A DNA stretch of 64,000 nt from Lacunisphaera limnophila. Lineage in GTDB: Bacteria; Verrucomicrobiota; Verrucomicrobiia; Opitutales; Opitutaceae. Location of the stretch: the NCBI RefSeq assembly GCF_001746835.1, contig NZ_CP016094.1, forward strand, positions 558,001 through 622,000. Reading direction: 5' to 3'. The notes under the pieces were generated by a model. That model saw nothing but the letters and a program-made list of their open reading frames with translations, was not told the DNA's origin and did no database searches. How positions within the stretch are numbered: position 1 is the first letter of the stretch; each line of letters opens with the position of its first letter. Made by a program: the position numbers and the translations under genes. Shown in pieces: positions 16,025 to 24,091 of the stretch.

Positions 16025-17446
16025 ATGAACAACGAGACCCTCTGGCTCATCCGCCTCGGCCTGAACGCGAAGTTGTTCACCCGCGACCAGGCCCTCGCCA
16101 CCCTCCGGGCCGCCGGCCGCGACGCCGACCTCGTCACCTATGCCCAGCGGCTGATCGACGACGGGATCGTCAGCGACGTCGAGAAACTCGAGGAGCTCGC
16201 CGGCAACGCCGCCGCCCGCGCCGGGGTCGGCCCGCCCGAACCCAATCCCCTGCTCGCAGACCAGGACGACCACGCTGATGCCCCGGCGCCGACAGGCAAT
16301 GCCGGGACCAAGGCCAAAGCCACCGCCGGCGACGGCCCCGCCCCCCAGTTTCCCTTTGATCGCATCGGTACGATGGACGACACCGCCCTCGCCGCCGCCC
16401 TGCGCAAGCTTCTCATCGATGCCGGTCTCTACGGCGCGAGCGACCTCCATCTCTCCGCCGGCTCCAAGCCCTTCGTCCGCCGCCTGCGCGCCCTCTCCCC
16501 CATCACCGAGCACATCCTCACCGACGAGGAATCCCTCCGCCTCAACACCGTCCTCCTCGCCGAGCACCAGAAGAATATCTTCCTCGAGCGCCGCGACTAC
16601 GACCTCGCCCTCGCGCTCGACGCCGAGCACCGCTACCGCGTCAACCTGATGTTCCACAAGTGGGGCCCCTCCGGCTCCTACCGCATGGTGCCCGCCGGCG
16701 TCCCCAAGCTCGACGAGCTCGGCCTGCGCAACCTCGACGCCATCCGCAAGCTCCTCTCCTACCACAACGGCCTCATCCTCATCACGGGCCCTGTCGGCGC
16801 CGGCAAGACCACCACCCTCGCCGCCATGGTCGCCGAGCTCAACGAGCAGCGCGAGGACCACATCATCACCGTCGAGGACCCGATCGAGGTCGTCCAGCTC
16901 CCCAAGGGCTGCAACGTCACCCAGCGCGAGGTCGGCCCGCACACCAAGTCCTTCTTCTCCGCGCTCAAGGGCGCCCTCCGCGAGGACCCCGATGTCATCG
17001 TCATCGGCGAGCTCCGCGATCTCGAGACCATCGAGATGGCCATCAGCGCCTCCGAGACCGGTCACCTCGTGATCGGCACCATGCACACGAGCGACGCCTC
17101 CACCACGCTCAACCGCCTCCTCGACGTCTTCCCCCCCGCGCAGCAGACCCAGATCCGCGCCTCCGTCGCCGAGTCCCTCCGCGGCGTCGTCTGCCAGCGC
17201 CTCCTCCCCTCCACCGAAGGCGGGCTCGTGGTCGCCTGCGAGATCATGGTCTCCAACACCGCCATCCAGGCCCTCATCCGCGAGGGCAAGACCTCCGGCC
17301 TCCGCAACACCATGGAGACCGGCGTCAAGGAGGGCATGTGCATCATGGAAAACGTCGTCCTCGAGCTCTACCAGCAGCGCAAGATCACGAAGGAGACCGC
17401 CCTCAACAACATCAGCACCCGCAACGTCCGCGCCAAGGTCACCTGA
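16025..17446 (+). CDS. PilT-like type IV pilus ATPase with N-terminal extension
   Basis: A hexameric secretion/retraction ATPase. The core carries Walker A GPVGAGKTT (about residues 255-263; the usual form is GPTGSGKS), Asp box TVEDPIEVV, Walker B VIVIGELRDLETIE and His box LVIGTMHTSDA. The first 115 residues are an extension not found in standard PilT (340-360 aa). They comprise a helical segment (MNNETLWLIRLGLNAKLFTRDQALATLR in blocks) and an Ala/Pro/Gly-rich linker. 473 aa. Start chosen at 16025 from composition. It is followed after 45 bases by a second PilT, so the two are probably co-transcribed. Confidence 0.85.
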   Translation: MNNETLWLIRLGLNAKLFTRDQALATLRAAGRDADLVTYAQRLIDDGIVSDVEKLEELAGNAAARAGVGPPEPNPLLADQDDHADAPAPTGNAGTKAKATAGDGPAPQFPFDRIGTMDDTALAAALRKLLIDAGLYGASDLHLSAGSKPFVRRLRALSPITEHILTDEESLRLNTVLLAEHQKNIFLERRDYDLALALDAEHRYRVNLMFHKWGPSGSYRMVPAGVPKLDELGLRNLDAIRKLLSYHNGLILITGPVGAGKTTTLAAMVAELNEQREDHIITVEDPIEVVQLPKGCNVTQREVGPHTKSFFSALKGALREDPDVIVIGELRDLETIEMAISASETGHLVIGTMHTSDASTTLNRLLDVFPPAQQTQIRASVAESLRGVVCQRLLPSTEGGLVVACEIMVSNTAIQALIREGKTSGLRNTMETGVKEGMCIMENVVLELYQQRKITKETALNNISTRNVRAKVT

Positions 17447-17491
17447 CCCGCGCGACCGCCGCCTTCGTCCCCTGTCCTCCGCCCTCTGACC

Positions 17492-18568
17492 ATGGCCGCC
17501 ATCGACTCCCTCCTCCGCACGATGCTTGAGAAAGGCGGTTCCGACCTGCACCTCACCGTCGGCCTGCCCCCGAAGTCCCGCATCTCCGGCTCGCTCCAGG
17601 TCATCCGCGAGGGCGCGGTCACAGCCAAGGAAATGGAAGCACTCCTCAAGGAGATCACCCCCGAGAAACGGTGGCATGAATTTCTCGAGAAGAAGGACCT
17701 CGACCTCGCCCACGAGGTGGAGGGCCTCGCCCGCTTCCGCGCCAACTTCCTCTACAACCACTGGGGTCAGGCCGCCGTCATGCGCCAGATCCCGGCGAAG
17801 ATCCTCTCCTTCAGCACGCTCAACCTCCCCGAGGCGCTGAAGAAGCTCTGCCACCTTGACCAGGGCCTCGTCGTCGTCACCGGCCCCACCGGCTCCGGCA
17901 AGTCGACCACGCTCGCGGCGATGATCGACTACATCAACGACAACCTCGCCCGCCACATCATCACGATCGAGGACCCCATCGAGTTCGTCCACCCCTGCAA
18001 GAAGTCGACCATCGTCCACCGTGAGGTCGGCGAGCACACCGAGACCTTCGGCGCCGCGCTCAAGGGCGCCATGCGCCACGACCCCGACATCCTCCTCCTC
18101 GGCGAAATGCGCGAGATGGAAACCATCAAGCTCGCCCTCTCCTGTGCCTCGATGGGCATGCTCGTCTTCGGTACGCTGCACACCAACAACGCCCCGAAGA
18201 CCGTCGACCGCATCATCAACACCTTCCCCGCCGAGGAACAGAACCAGGTGCGCGTCATGCTCGCCGGCTGCCTCGCCGGCGTCGTCGCCCAGCTCCTCTG
18301 CAAGAAAGTGCCCAAGGGCCGCGTCGCCGTGCACGAGATTTTGCTCCAGCACGAGGCGCTCCCCAACACCATCCGCTCCGGCCAGATCGCCAACATCCGC
18401 GGCATCATCGAGAGCGGCAAGGAGGAGGGCATGATCACGATGGACAACAGCCTCATGGCCCGCGTGAAGGACGGCACCGTCGAGCCGAAGGAAGCCTACA
18501 TGAAGGGCAGCAACAAGGCCCTCTTCGCCCCGCTCCTCAAGCCCGGCGACCTCGACGGCGGCCACTAG
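17492..18568 (+). CDS. pilT: Type IV pilus retraction ATPase PilT/PilU
   Basis: A canonical-length (358 aa) retraction ATPase. Walker A GPTGSGKSTTLAAM near residues 131-144, Asp box TIEDPIEFVH, Walker B LLLGEMREMETIKLA and His box LVFGTLHTNNAPKTVDRII. The Asp after Arg in the PilT Walker B (RDLET) is Glu here (REMET), as seen in some PilU-like proteins. It pairs with the extended PilT-like gene upstream. Two ATPases in tandem parallel the PilT/PilU couple, which act together to depolymerise pili. No pilin or assembly genes are in the window. Confidence 0.9.
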   Translation: MAAIDSLLRTMLEKGGSDLHLTVGLPPKSRISGSLQVIREGAVTAKEMEALLKEITPEKRWHEFLEKKDLDLAHEVEGLARFRANFLYNHWGQAAVMRQIPAKILSFSTLNLPEALKKLCHLDQGLVVVTGPTGSGKSTTLAAMIDYINDNLARHIITIEDPIEFVHPCKKSTIVHREVGEHTETFGAALKGAMRHDPDILLLGEMREMETIKLALSCASMGMLVFGTLHTNNAPKTVDRIINTFPAEEQNQVRVMLAGCLAGVVAQLLCKKVPKGRVAVHEILLQHEALPNTIRSGQIANIRGIIESGKEEGMITMDNSLMARVKDGTVEPKEAYMKGSNKALFAPLLKPGDLDGGH

Positions 18569-18587
18569 CCCGGCGCCGCGCCGGGCA

Positions 18588-18618
18588 TCTCAAATCTCAA
18601 ATGTGAGATTTCAAATCG
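18588..18618. repeat. AT-rich word repeat (CTCAAAT)
   Basis: TCTCAAATCTCAAATGTGAGATTTCAAAT contains CTCAAAT twice, then the inverted word GAGATTT. It is far more AT-rich than its surroundings and sits just after the second PilT gene. Confidence 0.5.
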
Positions 18619-18625
18619 CCTGGGT

Positions 18626-18650
18626 GGAACCCGGCCTCCGGATGGGTTGG
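18626..18650 (+). repeat. AACCCGGCCTCC hairpin repeat, copy 1
   Basis: GGAACCCGGCCTCCGGATGGG then TTG. The second copy lies at 27780-27804. AACCC and GGGTT are the arms. Confidence 0.55.
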
Positions 18651-18657
18651 CCTATCT

Positions 18658-18683
18658 GGAGGGCCCACGTCCCTGTGGGCCGC
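18658..18683 (+). repeat. GGAG-footed hairpin repeat, copy 2
   Basis: GGAGGGCCCACGTCCCTGTGG, then GCC. GCCCAC gtccc TGTGGGC forms the stem. It shows compensatory changes relative to copy 1 at 10243. Confidence 0.65.
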
Positions 18684-18685
18684 GA

Positions 18686-18946
18686 TTAACTCGCCGGTCG
18701 CGTCGCCAATTCCAGGCCGCGCAGGTAATCCAGCGCTTCATCCCGGCTCACCCCGCACATGTCTTCCCTCGGCTGAAGCCCGACGCACACCGCCGGCCGC
18801 TCCGGCCGCCCGAAGAGCGCACACCGCATGTCCGGCAGCAACTGCACGCACGGGATCCCCGCCGGCTTCCCGTGCGGCATGCCGGGGATCGGCGAGGTGA
18901 TCGAGGGCGCGATACAACACGCGCCACAGCCGGTACGGCAGTCCAT
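18686..18946 (-). CDS. YkgJ-family zinc/iron-chelating cysteine-cluster protein
   Basis: A small (86 aa) cytoplasmic protein of the YkgJ/UPF0153 type with a Cys cluster: CRTGCGACC at the N-terminus, then C in IPCVQLLPD, C in MRCALFG, and a late Cys in VCVGLQPRED and MCG. The GxCCxxPxI-like arrangement and the LPDMRCxLFxxRPxxC pattern fit the family's proposed metal-binding site. The substrate or metal is not known for this family. It is a single gene with no meaningful neighbour. Confidence 0.75.
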   Translation of the reverse strand: MDCRTGCGACCIAPSITSPIPGMPHGKPAGIPCVQLLPDMRCALFGRPERPAVCVGLQPREDMCGVSRDEALDYLRGLELATRPAS

Positions 18947-19166
18947 GCCGGAGTATTAACCATGGATATCACGGATCGCCACCGATAAATTCCTTCTGTG
19001 TCCATCCGCGCCATCAGTGATAAAAATACTCCGGCTGTATTCCGCTTCTGTGCCTTGGGTGGCCAACTCCCTCCTGTGTCTTTCCCGATTTCCATGGTAG
19101 CTTCCTGACCATGAATCCCCACCGCCCGAAAGCGCGGCCTGCCCTCCCACCCCGGACCCCGGCGGC

Positions 19167-20204
19167 ATGAAACCGGCACTTCTGTCCGCGGTCATCCTCC
19201 TGCTCGCCGGCCTTCCCGGGCTGGCCACCGAACCGGATCTGTTGCCGGACCGCGCACGGGTGTCCAATCCGCACGACCCGCTGATCCTTCCCCCGGTCGT
19301 GGTGACCGGCGACTTCCCCACCAAGGGCTGGCTCTACGCGCGCAGCGGCCGCACGGAAATCCTCAGCCAGCTCCGGGCGCGGGAAACGCGGGACCTCCTC
19401 GACGATTTCCTCGTCTTCCAGGATTTCGTGCACGCGCACTTCCCCGAGGCGGCCCTGCCGGCCGACCAACCCGTGACCGTGGTCCTCTGCGAAAACACCA
19501 AGACTTTCCGGCTGTTCGGCGGTGAAGCGGACCGCACCTCCAGCGCCCGGTCGGGAACTCGTCCGGTCATCCTCATCGACGCCGCCGAAGCGCGCCACGT
19601 CGAGCGCTCCCTCCGCCGCCGCTCCGTCGCCCTCGCCTTCGAACGGTCGCCCCTCGGCCGTTACCCCCTCTGGCGCCAATACGGTACCCGCGAGATCCTC
19701 GCCCGCGTCGTCATCGGACGCCAGCGCCTCGAACTCGGCCTTTCCCACGCCCATTCCTTCGGCCCCCAACGCGGCCCGGACCTCGCCAGACTGCTGGCCC
19801 TCACTCCGGCCGCGCTGGCCGCCGCCGAGCGCAACGGCGAGCCCGTCCTCGACGCCTACCACCACGCCACGCTCTTCATGCACATGTGCCTCTTCGGCTC
19901 CACCCGGCCGTACCGCGACCTGCGTGACCCCTACCAAACCTTTATCCGTCGCCTGGAAACAGAACCCCTCTCGGAGGAACTGTTCCGCGCGTGCTTCGGC
20001 CGGGACTTCGCCGAAATGAACACCCTGCTCCAAACCTACAGCACCGGTGGCGCGAAAGTGAAATTCGAATCCCGCCACTACCGCTTCCCGCCGGGCCCAC
20101 CGCTTGAAATCCGCCCGGCCCGAGCCGCCGATCTCTCAAGCCTCTTCGCGTCCACCCACGCTCGGCCGCAGACAGGCCCCGCCAGCGAAGCGATCCCGCC
20201 CTGA
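19167..20204 (+). CDS. Hypothetical exported protein, 345 aa
   Basis: I cannot name the family. Residues 1-21 are a signal peptide (LLSAVILLLAGLPGLATE), followed by a mature protein whose segments DFLVFQDFVHAHFP, QPVTVVLCENTKTFRLF and AYHHATLFMHMCLFGS recall secreted proteins annotated near peptidase-MA-like folds. No HExxH zinc motif is present, so an active metallopeptidase is unlikely. It stands alone between small genes. The Pro-rich C-terminus beyond residue 315 looks disordered. Confidence 0.7.
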   Translation: MKPALLSAVILLLAGLPGLATEPDLLPDRARVSNPHDPLILPPVVVTGDFPTKGWLYARSGRTEILSQLRARETRDLLDDFLVFQDFVHAHFPEAALPADQPVTVVLCENTKTFRLFGGEADRTSSARSGTRPVILIDAAEARHVERSLRRRSVALAFERSPLGRYPLWRQYGTREILARVVIGRQRLELGLSHAHSFGPQRGPDLARLLALTPAALAAAERNGEPVLDAYHHATLFMHMCLFGSTRPYRDLRDPYQTFIRRLETEPLSEELFRACFGRDFAEMNTLLQTYSTGGAKVKFESRHYRFPPGPPLEIRPARAADLSSLFASTHARPQTGPASEAIPP

Positions 20205-20317
20205 CGAGTGCCTGAGCCAGTGGCATTCCACTTCACTCCGTGACCTCGCGCCCTTCCTTTCCCCGCGCCATCCGTCTTCATCCGCTTTATCCGCAGCAAA
20301 AGTTTAGCTGATCGAAT

Positions 20318-20341
20318 GTAGGGTCGGACCTTGGTCCGACC
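20318..20341 (+). repeat. GTAG-footed REP-like hairpin
   Basis: GTAG followed by GGTCGGACC tt GGTCCGACC, a 9-bp perfect stem with a 2-base loop. Its stem sequence is unrelated to that of the copy at 4155. Confidence 0.65.
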
Positions 20342-20374
20342 TCGAGCGCGAAGCTTGAGCGACCACCGCCCACC

Positions 20375-20743
20375 TCACTCCGACACCGGCATCACCTGCC
20401 GCACCTCGACCGAGCCGCCGTCGGCCAAGCCGGGACAATCCCGGGCGATCGCCTCCGCCTCGACCAGGCTGGCCGCGCGGATCACCATGTAACCGCCGAT
20501 GACTTCCTTCGCCTCGGCGTAAGGACCGTCCGTGACCGCCACCACCGGCGCCCCGCGCAACACGCGGCCCGGTGTCGGTTCGAGCGGTTCGCCCGCCACG
20601 TACTGGCCCTTGGCCCGCATGGCGGCGACCCAGTCGAGCCAGCGCTGAAAGGACTGCTGCATCTGGTCGGGCGCCAGCTCGGGCGGGCTGAGCGGCTCGC
20701 GGAAAAGGAACATGTAGTTGGGAACGGTAGCTGAGGTGCTCAT
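20375..20743 (-). CDS. YCII-related (YciI/DGPF) domain protein
   Basis: A small (122 aa) alpha-beta barrel-like protein of the YCII superfamily. The recognisable signature is TDGPYAEAKEVIGGYMVIRAASLVEAEAIA (in blocks) with the DGPFxE-like motif and the GG(Y/F) strand, as well as YMFLFREP near the N-terminus. Family members are often encoded beside ECF sigma factors, but none is next to this one. The biochemical role of the family is largely unknown. Confidence 0.8.
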   Translation of the reverse strand: MSTSATVPNYMFLFREPLSPPELAPDQMQQSFQRWLDWVAAMRAKGQYVAGEPLEPTPGRVLRGAPVVAVTDGPYAEAKEVIGGYMVIRAASLVEAEAIARDCPGLADGGSVEVRQVMPVSE

Positions 20744-21085
20744 GGTGGGATGGATGTGGGGAAGTTTGGGTGCTGCGGGATACGAGGTTCAGCCCGGGGA
20801 CAGGAGACGCAACCGCCCGCGGGCAGACCGGCGTGGGAAATGTTTGGCGGAGTGGCGGCGGCTCATGGCTTGAAGGCTCATCCCTACAACGAGCGAGCTG
20901 GCTCGTTCCGGACACTTTGCGTGATTTTTCCGACAGAATCCAGCCGGAGCGTGACCCGCACTTCCTGCAGGCAAACCAATCAGGCGACGTGCCCTGGCTC
21001 TGTCTCACTCCGCCCCGCCTCATTTCCGTCGCGGCTCACCGCTGCGCTTGCTCCCCCGGCGACCGCCTTCCATCTTTCGCCCCGC
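20744..21085. other. Gene-free stretch of about 340 bases
   Basis: Between the divergent YCII and thioesterase genes I see no convincing gene. Short open frames here have no protein-like composition. One hairpin, ACGAGC gagctg GCTCGT, lies at about 20889-20906. The stretch probably holds both promoters, but none stands out by eye. Confidence 0.5.
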
Positions 21086-21553
21086 ATGAGCGACTCCGTC
21101 CCCGCCAGCATGGCCCCGACCCGGCTGGAGCAATTCCTCCACGCCAAGATCCCCCTCACCGCCGCCATGGGCATCCGCGTGATCCAGACCGGCCCGGAAC
21201 TCCTCATCCTCGAGGCCCCGCTCGCCCCCAATATCAACCACCTCGGCACGGTCTTCGGCGGCGCCCTCCACACCCTGCCCACCCTCGCCTGCTACGCCGC
21301 GCTCTGGACCCTCCTCGTCGAGGGCGGCCTCGACGGCCACGTCGTCGTGAAAGAAAGCCACGCCCACTACCGCGCCCCCGTGCGCGGCACCTTTCGCGCC
21401 ACCTGCGCCCGCCCCTCCCCGGAACTCACCGCGACGTTCTTCGACGAACTCCGCCGCTTCAAGAAAGCCCGCATGGATTTGCACTCCGTTGTCCCGGGCG
21501 CATCCGGCAAACCCGCCGTCGAGTTCTCCGGCAGCTTCGTCGCTGTGGTCTGA
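21086..21553 (+). CDS. YiiD C-terminal-type thioesterase (hotdog fold)
   Basis: A 155-aa single hotdog domain. The helix-containing motif NHLGTVFGGALHTLPTLACYAALW aligns with the 'N..GTVFGGSL' segment of the YiiD_C thioesterase group, and the strand VVVKESHAHYRAPVRG with its pairing strand. Start taken at 21086 (MSDSVPAS); an ATG at 21110 is also possible, and the long upstream frame is discarded. The thioester substrate is unknown. The gene is followed 164 bases later by an exported protein and is not clearly in an operon. Confidence 0.75.
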   Translation: MSDSVPASMAPTRLEQFLHAKIPLTAAMGIRVIQTGPELLILEAPLAPNINHLGTVFGGALHTLPTLACYAALWTLLVEGGLDGHVVVKESHAHYRAPVRGTFRATCARPSPELTATFFDELRRFKKARMDLHSVVPGASGKPAVEFSGSFVAVV

Positions 21554-21717
21554 GCGCTTGGGAGGATGCCGGCGCCACGACCTGACAGCCGTGGTGCGGG
21601 TCCGTGCCCGCCGCGAAGTCTCCGCGGCTTCACTCACCCCCAACCCGGCTCTTCCCCTTCAATCCAGGTTTGCACCCCGCACCCCACTGAGAGCATCATG
21701 CGTCCATCGGAGTCATT

Positions 21718-22287
21718 ATGAATACCCCCCTACCCCACCTCCCGACCGGGCTACCGCGCTCCCCCCGCGCCCTGCCCCGTTACAGCCTCGCGCTCCTGAC
21801 CTTCGCCGCCGCCTGTTTCGTCTGGGCCCCGGCCCGCGCTTCCGTGCCCACGGTGACGGGCACCTACGAGAGCGAGGGCTCGATCGTCGAAACCGATTCC
21901 GACTACTCCGGCCCGGTCTCCCTGCGCGCCCTGTTCGGCCTCAATCTGGACCTCGCCGCCGGCTCCATCGAGCACGCCGCGATCACCCGCGTGGAAATCG
22001 AGCAACGCGACCGCACCTTCACCGTCCGCACCAAGGACGCCCGCGGCGCTACCGAATGGTCCGGCACCTGGGAACGCAACGGCGGCTACGAGCCCACCCC
22101 CGATGGCGTGAAAATTCTCCTCCGCCACGCCCGCTTCGGTGACGACTTCTTCATGTTCATCCTCTCGCCCCTGAAGGACGGAGAGGTCCTACTCGTCGAC
22201 GTGCAACGCATCCAGGCCGGCAAGTTCGGCCCGACCGGCAAGCCGGTGGGCAAGTTCCTGTTTCTGCGCGCGACCACGGGCGGTTAA
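21718..22287 (+). CDS. Hypothetical exported protein, 189 aa
   Basis: Family not recognised. Residues 1-42 form a long signal region (SLALLTFAAACFVWAPARAS). The mature protein alternates short beta-like strands (VTGTYESEGSIVETDSDYSG, FMFILSPLKDGEVLLVDVQRI) and resembles small lipocalin-like or beta-sandwich secreted proteins. Codon usage matches the genome. No cysteines are present in the mature part. It stands alone upstream of the convergent dUTPase gene. Confidence 0.65.
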   Translation: MNTPLPHLPTGLPRSPRALPRYSLALLTFAAACFVWAPARASVPTVTGTYESEGSIVETDSDYSGPVSLRALFGLNLDLAAGSIEHAAITRVEIEQRDRTFTVRTKDARGATEWSGTWERNGGYEPTPDGVKILLRHARFGDDFFMFILSPLKDGEVLLVDVQRIQAGKFGPTGKPVGKFLFLRATTGG

Positions 22288-22389
22288 GCCCGCGGCGTAA
22301 AACAACCAGGGCCAAGATCCCCGGCCGTGGGATACTTGGTCCTTGAGCCTTGGAACTTGTTAGTTGAGCGAAGCGCCCCGCGCTTCCGC

Positions 22390-22761
22390 TCAAATGTGCT
22401 TCGAGTCCGCCTCGTCCTTCTTCACGTAACCGCTGTCCTGCCGCTGGTGGTTCACGGCGTTCTTCTTGAGATAGGCCTGGTAAACATCATCCGGCGTCAT
22501 GCCGAGGGTCTGCGCCAGCGACACCAGAAAGTGGAAAAGGTCCACGACCTCGACCTTCGCGTTCTGCTCGTCGAACTTCTGGTATTTGGCCCACCATTTC
22601 CACGGCACGCTGTCGATCAGCTCAGCCGTTTCCTGCTGCATGGCCCGCGTATAATTGAGGATCCACTTGGCTTTTTCCTCGTCGGTCGGCGGGGGCAATT
22701 CCACTCCAATGCGCTTATTCAGCGCATCTTGCATACGGAAGATCTCCTCGAGTTTGTCCAT
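22390..22761 (-). CDS. All-alpha dUTP diphosphatase / MazG-superfamily
   Basis: A cytoplasmic 123-aa all-alpha NTP pyrophosphatase of the dimeric dUTPase kind. The metal-binding helices are visible: QQETAELIDSVPWKWW (ExxE) and KVEVVDLFHFLVSLAQTLGM (ExxxD). They are typical of the dUTPase_2 group, which keeps uracil out of DNA. The start at 22761 (MDKLEEIF) is used. The long open frame upstream to 23133 lacks protein character and overlaps the RGG gene. It is convergent with the exported protein at 21718. Confidence 0.85.
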   Translation of the reverse strand: MDKLEEIFRMQDALNKRIGVELPPPTDEEKAKWILNYTRAMQQETAELIDSVPWKWWAKYQKFDEQNAKVEVVDLFHFLVSLAQTLGMTPDDVYQAYLKKNAVNHQRQDSGYVKKDEADSKHI

Positions 22762-22978
22762 GGCCGGGGAGCTTGGGAGCCCCCTTTCCCTCTGGCAAGC
22801 CCCGCGCCGGGGAAAAATAACGTTGCCCTCCCAGAGGGGGTGGGCGACGTTGTCCGCGTTATTGCCGCCGTCTGCCCCGAGCGAAATCGAAGGGCCGAGC
22901 ACGTTACCACGAGCTCCGGCTGGCATCCCATACCGCGCCGCCCAATGGGCAGGCGCTTTCACAACCAACAACATAGAC

Positions 22979-23959
22979 ATGTCCTCCACAGAATCGTCCG
23001 GTGCTCCTGCCGAAGCCACCGCGACCACCCCGGCGCCCGACGCCGCTTTCCCGACCTTCGGCACCACCCGCGGCTCCGGCCTGGCCCGCGGGAAGGCTAA
23101 GCGTCCCAGCACCCCGGCCGCCTCCGCGTCCACCCCCGCCAGCGACTACAAGCCCACGGCCATCGAAGTCGTCACTGCCCCCCGCGAGTATACCAACCCG
23201 TTCGCCCCGGTGGAAACACCGGTGGCTGCAGCCGCTCCCGCGGCTCCCGTCATCCCGACCCCCGCGCCCGTCGCTTACGTCGCCCCCGCCGTCGCTGCTC
23301 CCGCCCCCGTGGCGGAAGTCGCCCCGGCCGCCATCGACGAGACGCCCGCCGAACTCAACATCCTGCCCCCCGCCGAGCAGAAAACCTCGACCGCCCAGAC
23401 TTGGGAGAGCGAAGGTTTCCGCCCCGCCCGCGAACGCGCCGAGCGTCCGCGTCGTGAGGAGCAGCCGCGCGCCGAGCGCGCCGAGGCCCCGGCCGACGAA
23501 CCCGTCGACATCGACTCGATCCCGCCCCAGTTCCTCTACGTGCGCCCCGGCGTGACGTTCGTGCCCACGCCCCGTAACTGGGGTGGCGCTCCCCGCGAGC
23601 GCCGCGAGCGTGACGAGTCCGCCCCGCGCAGCGCCGAGTCGCCCCGCGCGACCACGGCGCCTTCCGCCGAGGCCCCCGCCAAGTCCGGCGGCTTCCTCGG
23701 CTGGCTCAAGGGCCTCTTCGGCGGCTCCCCCGCCAGCGAGCCCGTCACCGCCGGCCCTTCCGCCGGTGGTGAACTTCGTCGCGACGGCGGCGAACAGCGT
23801 CGTCACCGTGGCGGCCGCAATCGCGGCGGCCCGGGCGGCGGTGAAGGTGGCGGCCAGCGCCGCAACCGCGGCGGCCGCGGCCGCAGCGGTGGTGGTGGCG
23901 GCGGCGGTGGCTACCGGGGCGAACGCTCCGAGGGCACCCGCTCCAGCGGCAGCCTCTGA
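22979..23959 (+). CDS. Disordered Ala/Pro-rich protein with C-terminal RGG box
   Basis: A 326-aa protein with almost no order-promoting sequence. Residues 1-130 are Ala/Pro/Thr-rich, 135-175 strongly charged (ERAERPRREEQPRAERAE), 182-205 a more ordered patch (DIDSIPPQFLYVRPGVTFVP), about 235-250 a short amphipathic motif (GGFLGWLKGLFGG), and the C-terminus is a classic RGG/GGR tract (RHRGGRNRGG, RRNRGGRGR, GGGYRGER). RGG boxes bind RNA and drive condensation in other organisms. A strong terminator follows, so it is a monocistronic, probably abundant transcript. Family unrecognised. Confidence 0.75.
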   Translation: MSSTESSGAPAEATATTPAPDAAFPTFGTTRGSGLARGKAKRPSTPAASASTPASDYKPTAIEVVTAPREYTNPFAPVETPVAAAAPAAPVIPTPAPVAYVAPAVAAPAPVAEVAPAAIDETPAELNILPPAEQKTSTAQTWESEGFRPARERAERPRREEQPRAERAEAPADEPVDIDSIPPQFLYVRPGVTFVPTPRNWGGAPRERRERDESAPRSAESPRATTAPSAEAPAKSGGFLGWLKGLFGGSPASEPVTAGPSAGGELRRDGGEQRRHRGGRNRGGPGGGEGGGQRRNRGGRGRSGGGGGGGGYRGERSEGTRSSGSL

Positions 23960-23980
23960 GCTCACCCTCCTGACCTGATC

Positions 23981-24009
23981 AAGGCGCCCCTCACCGGGCG
24001 CCTTTTTTT
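23981..24009 (+). terminator. Strong intrinsic terminator
   Basis: AAGGCGCCC ctcacc GGGCGCCTT followed by a further TTTTT: a 9-bp stem with a T-run, 22 bases after the RGG protein stop. Confidence 0.95.
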
Positions 24010-24033
24010 GTTCGCGGCTCCCCCGCGCTTTGA

Positions 24034-24056
24034 GGAGCCTGCTTGCCAGCGGCCTC
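24034..24056 (+). repeat. GGAG-type repeat, single degenerate copy
   Basis: GGAG CCTGC tt GCCAGCGGC resembles the left half of the inverted pair at 7275-7341, with one inserted C. Confidence 0.45.
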
Positions 24057-24091
24057 CCGCGCCGACAAGCAGACACCACCCTTTAAGCGAC

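Noticed and set aside
15920-18565. 881-codon open frame on the minus strand
   Set aside because: Antisense shadow of the two PilT genes, whose Walker motifs are unambiguous.
20789-20974. 61-codon minus-strand frame in the 340-base gap
   Set aside because: Composition is not protein-like (GRSARGRLRLL) and no ribosome binding site is visible.
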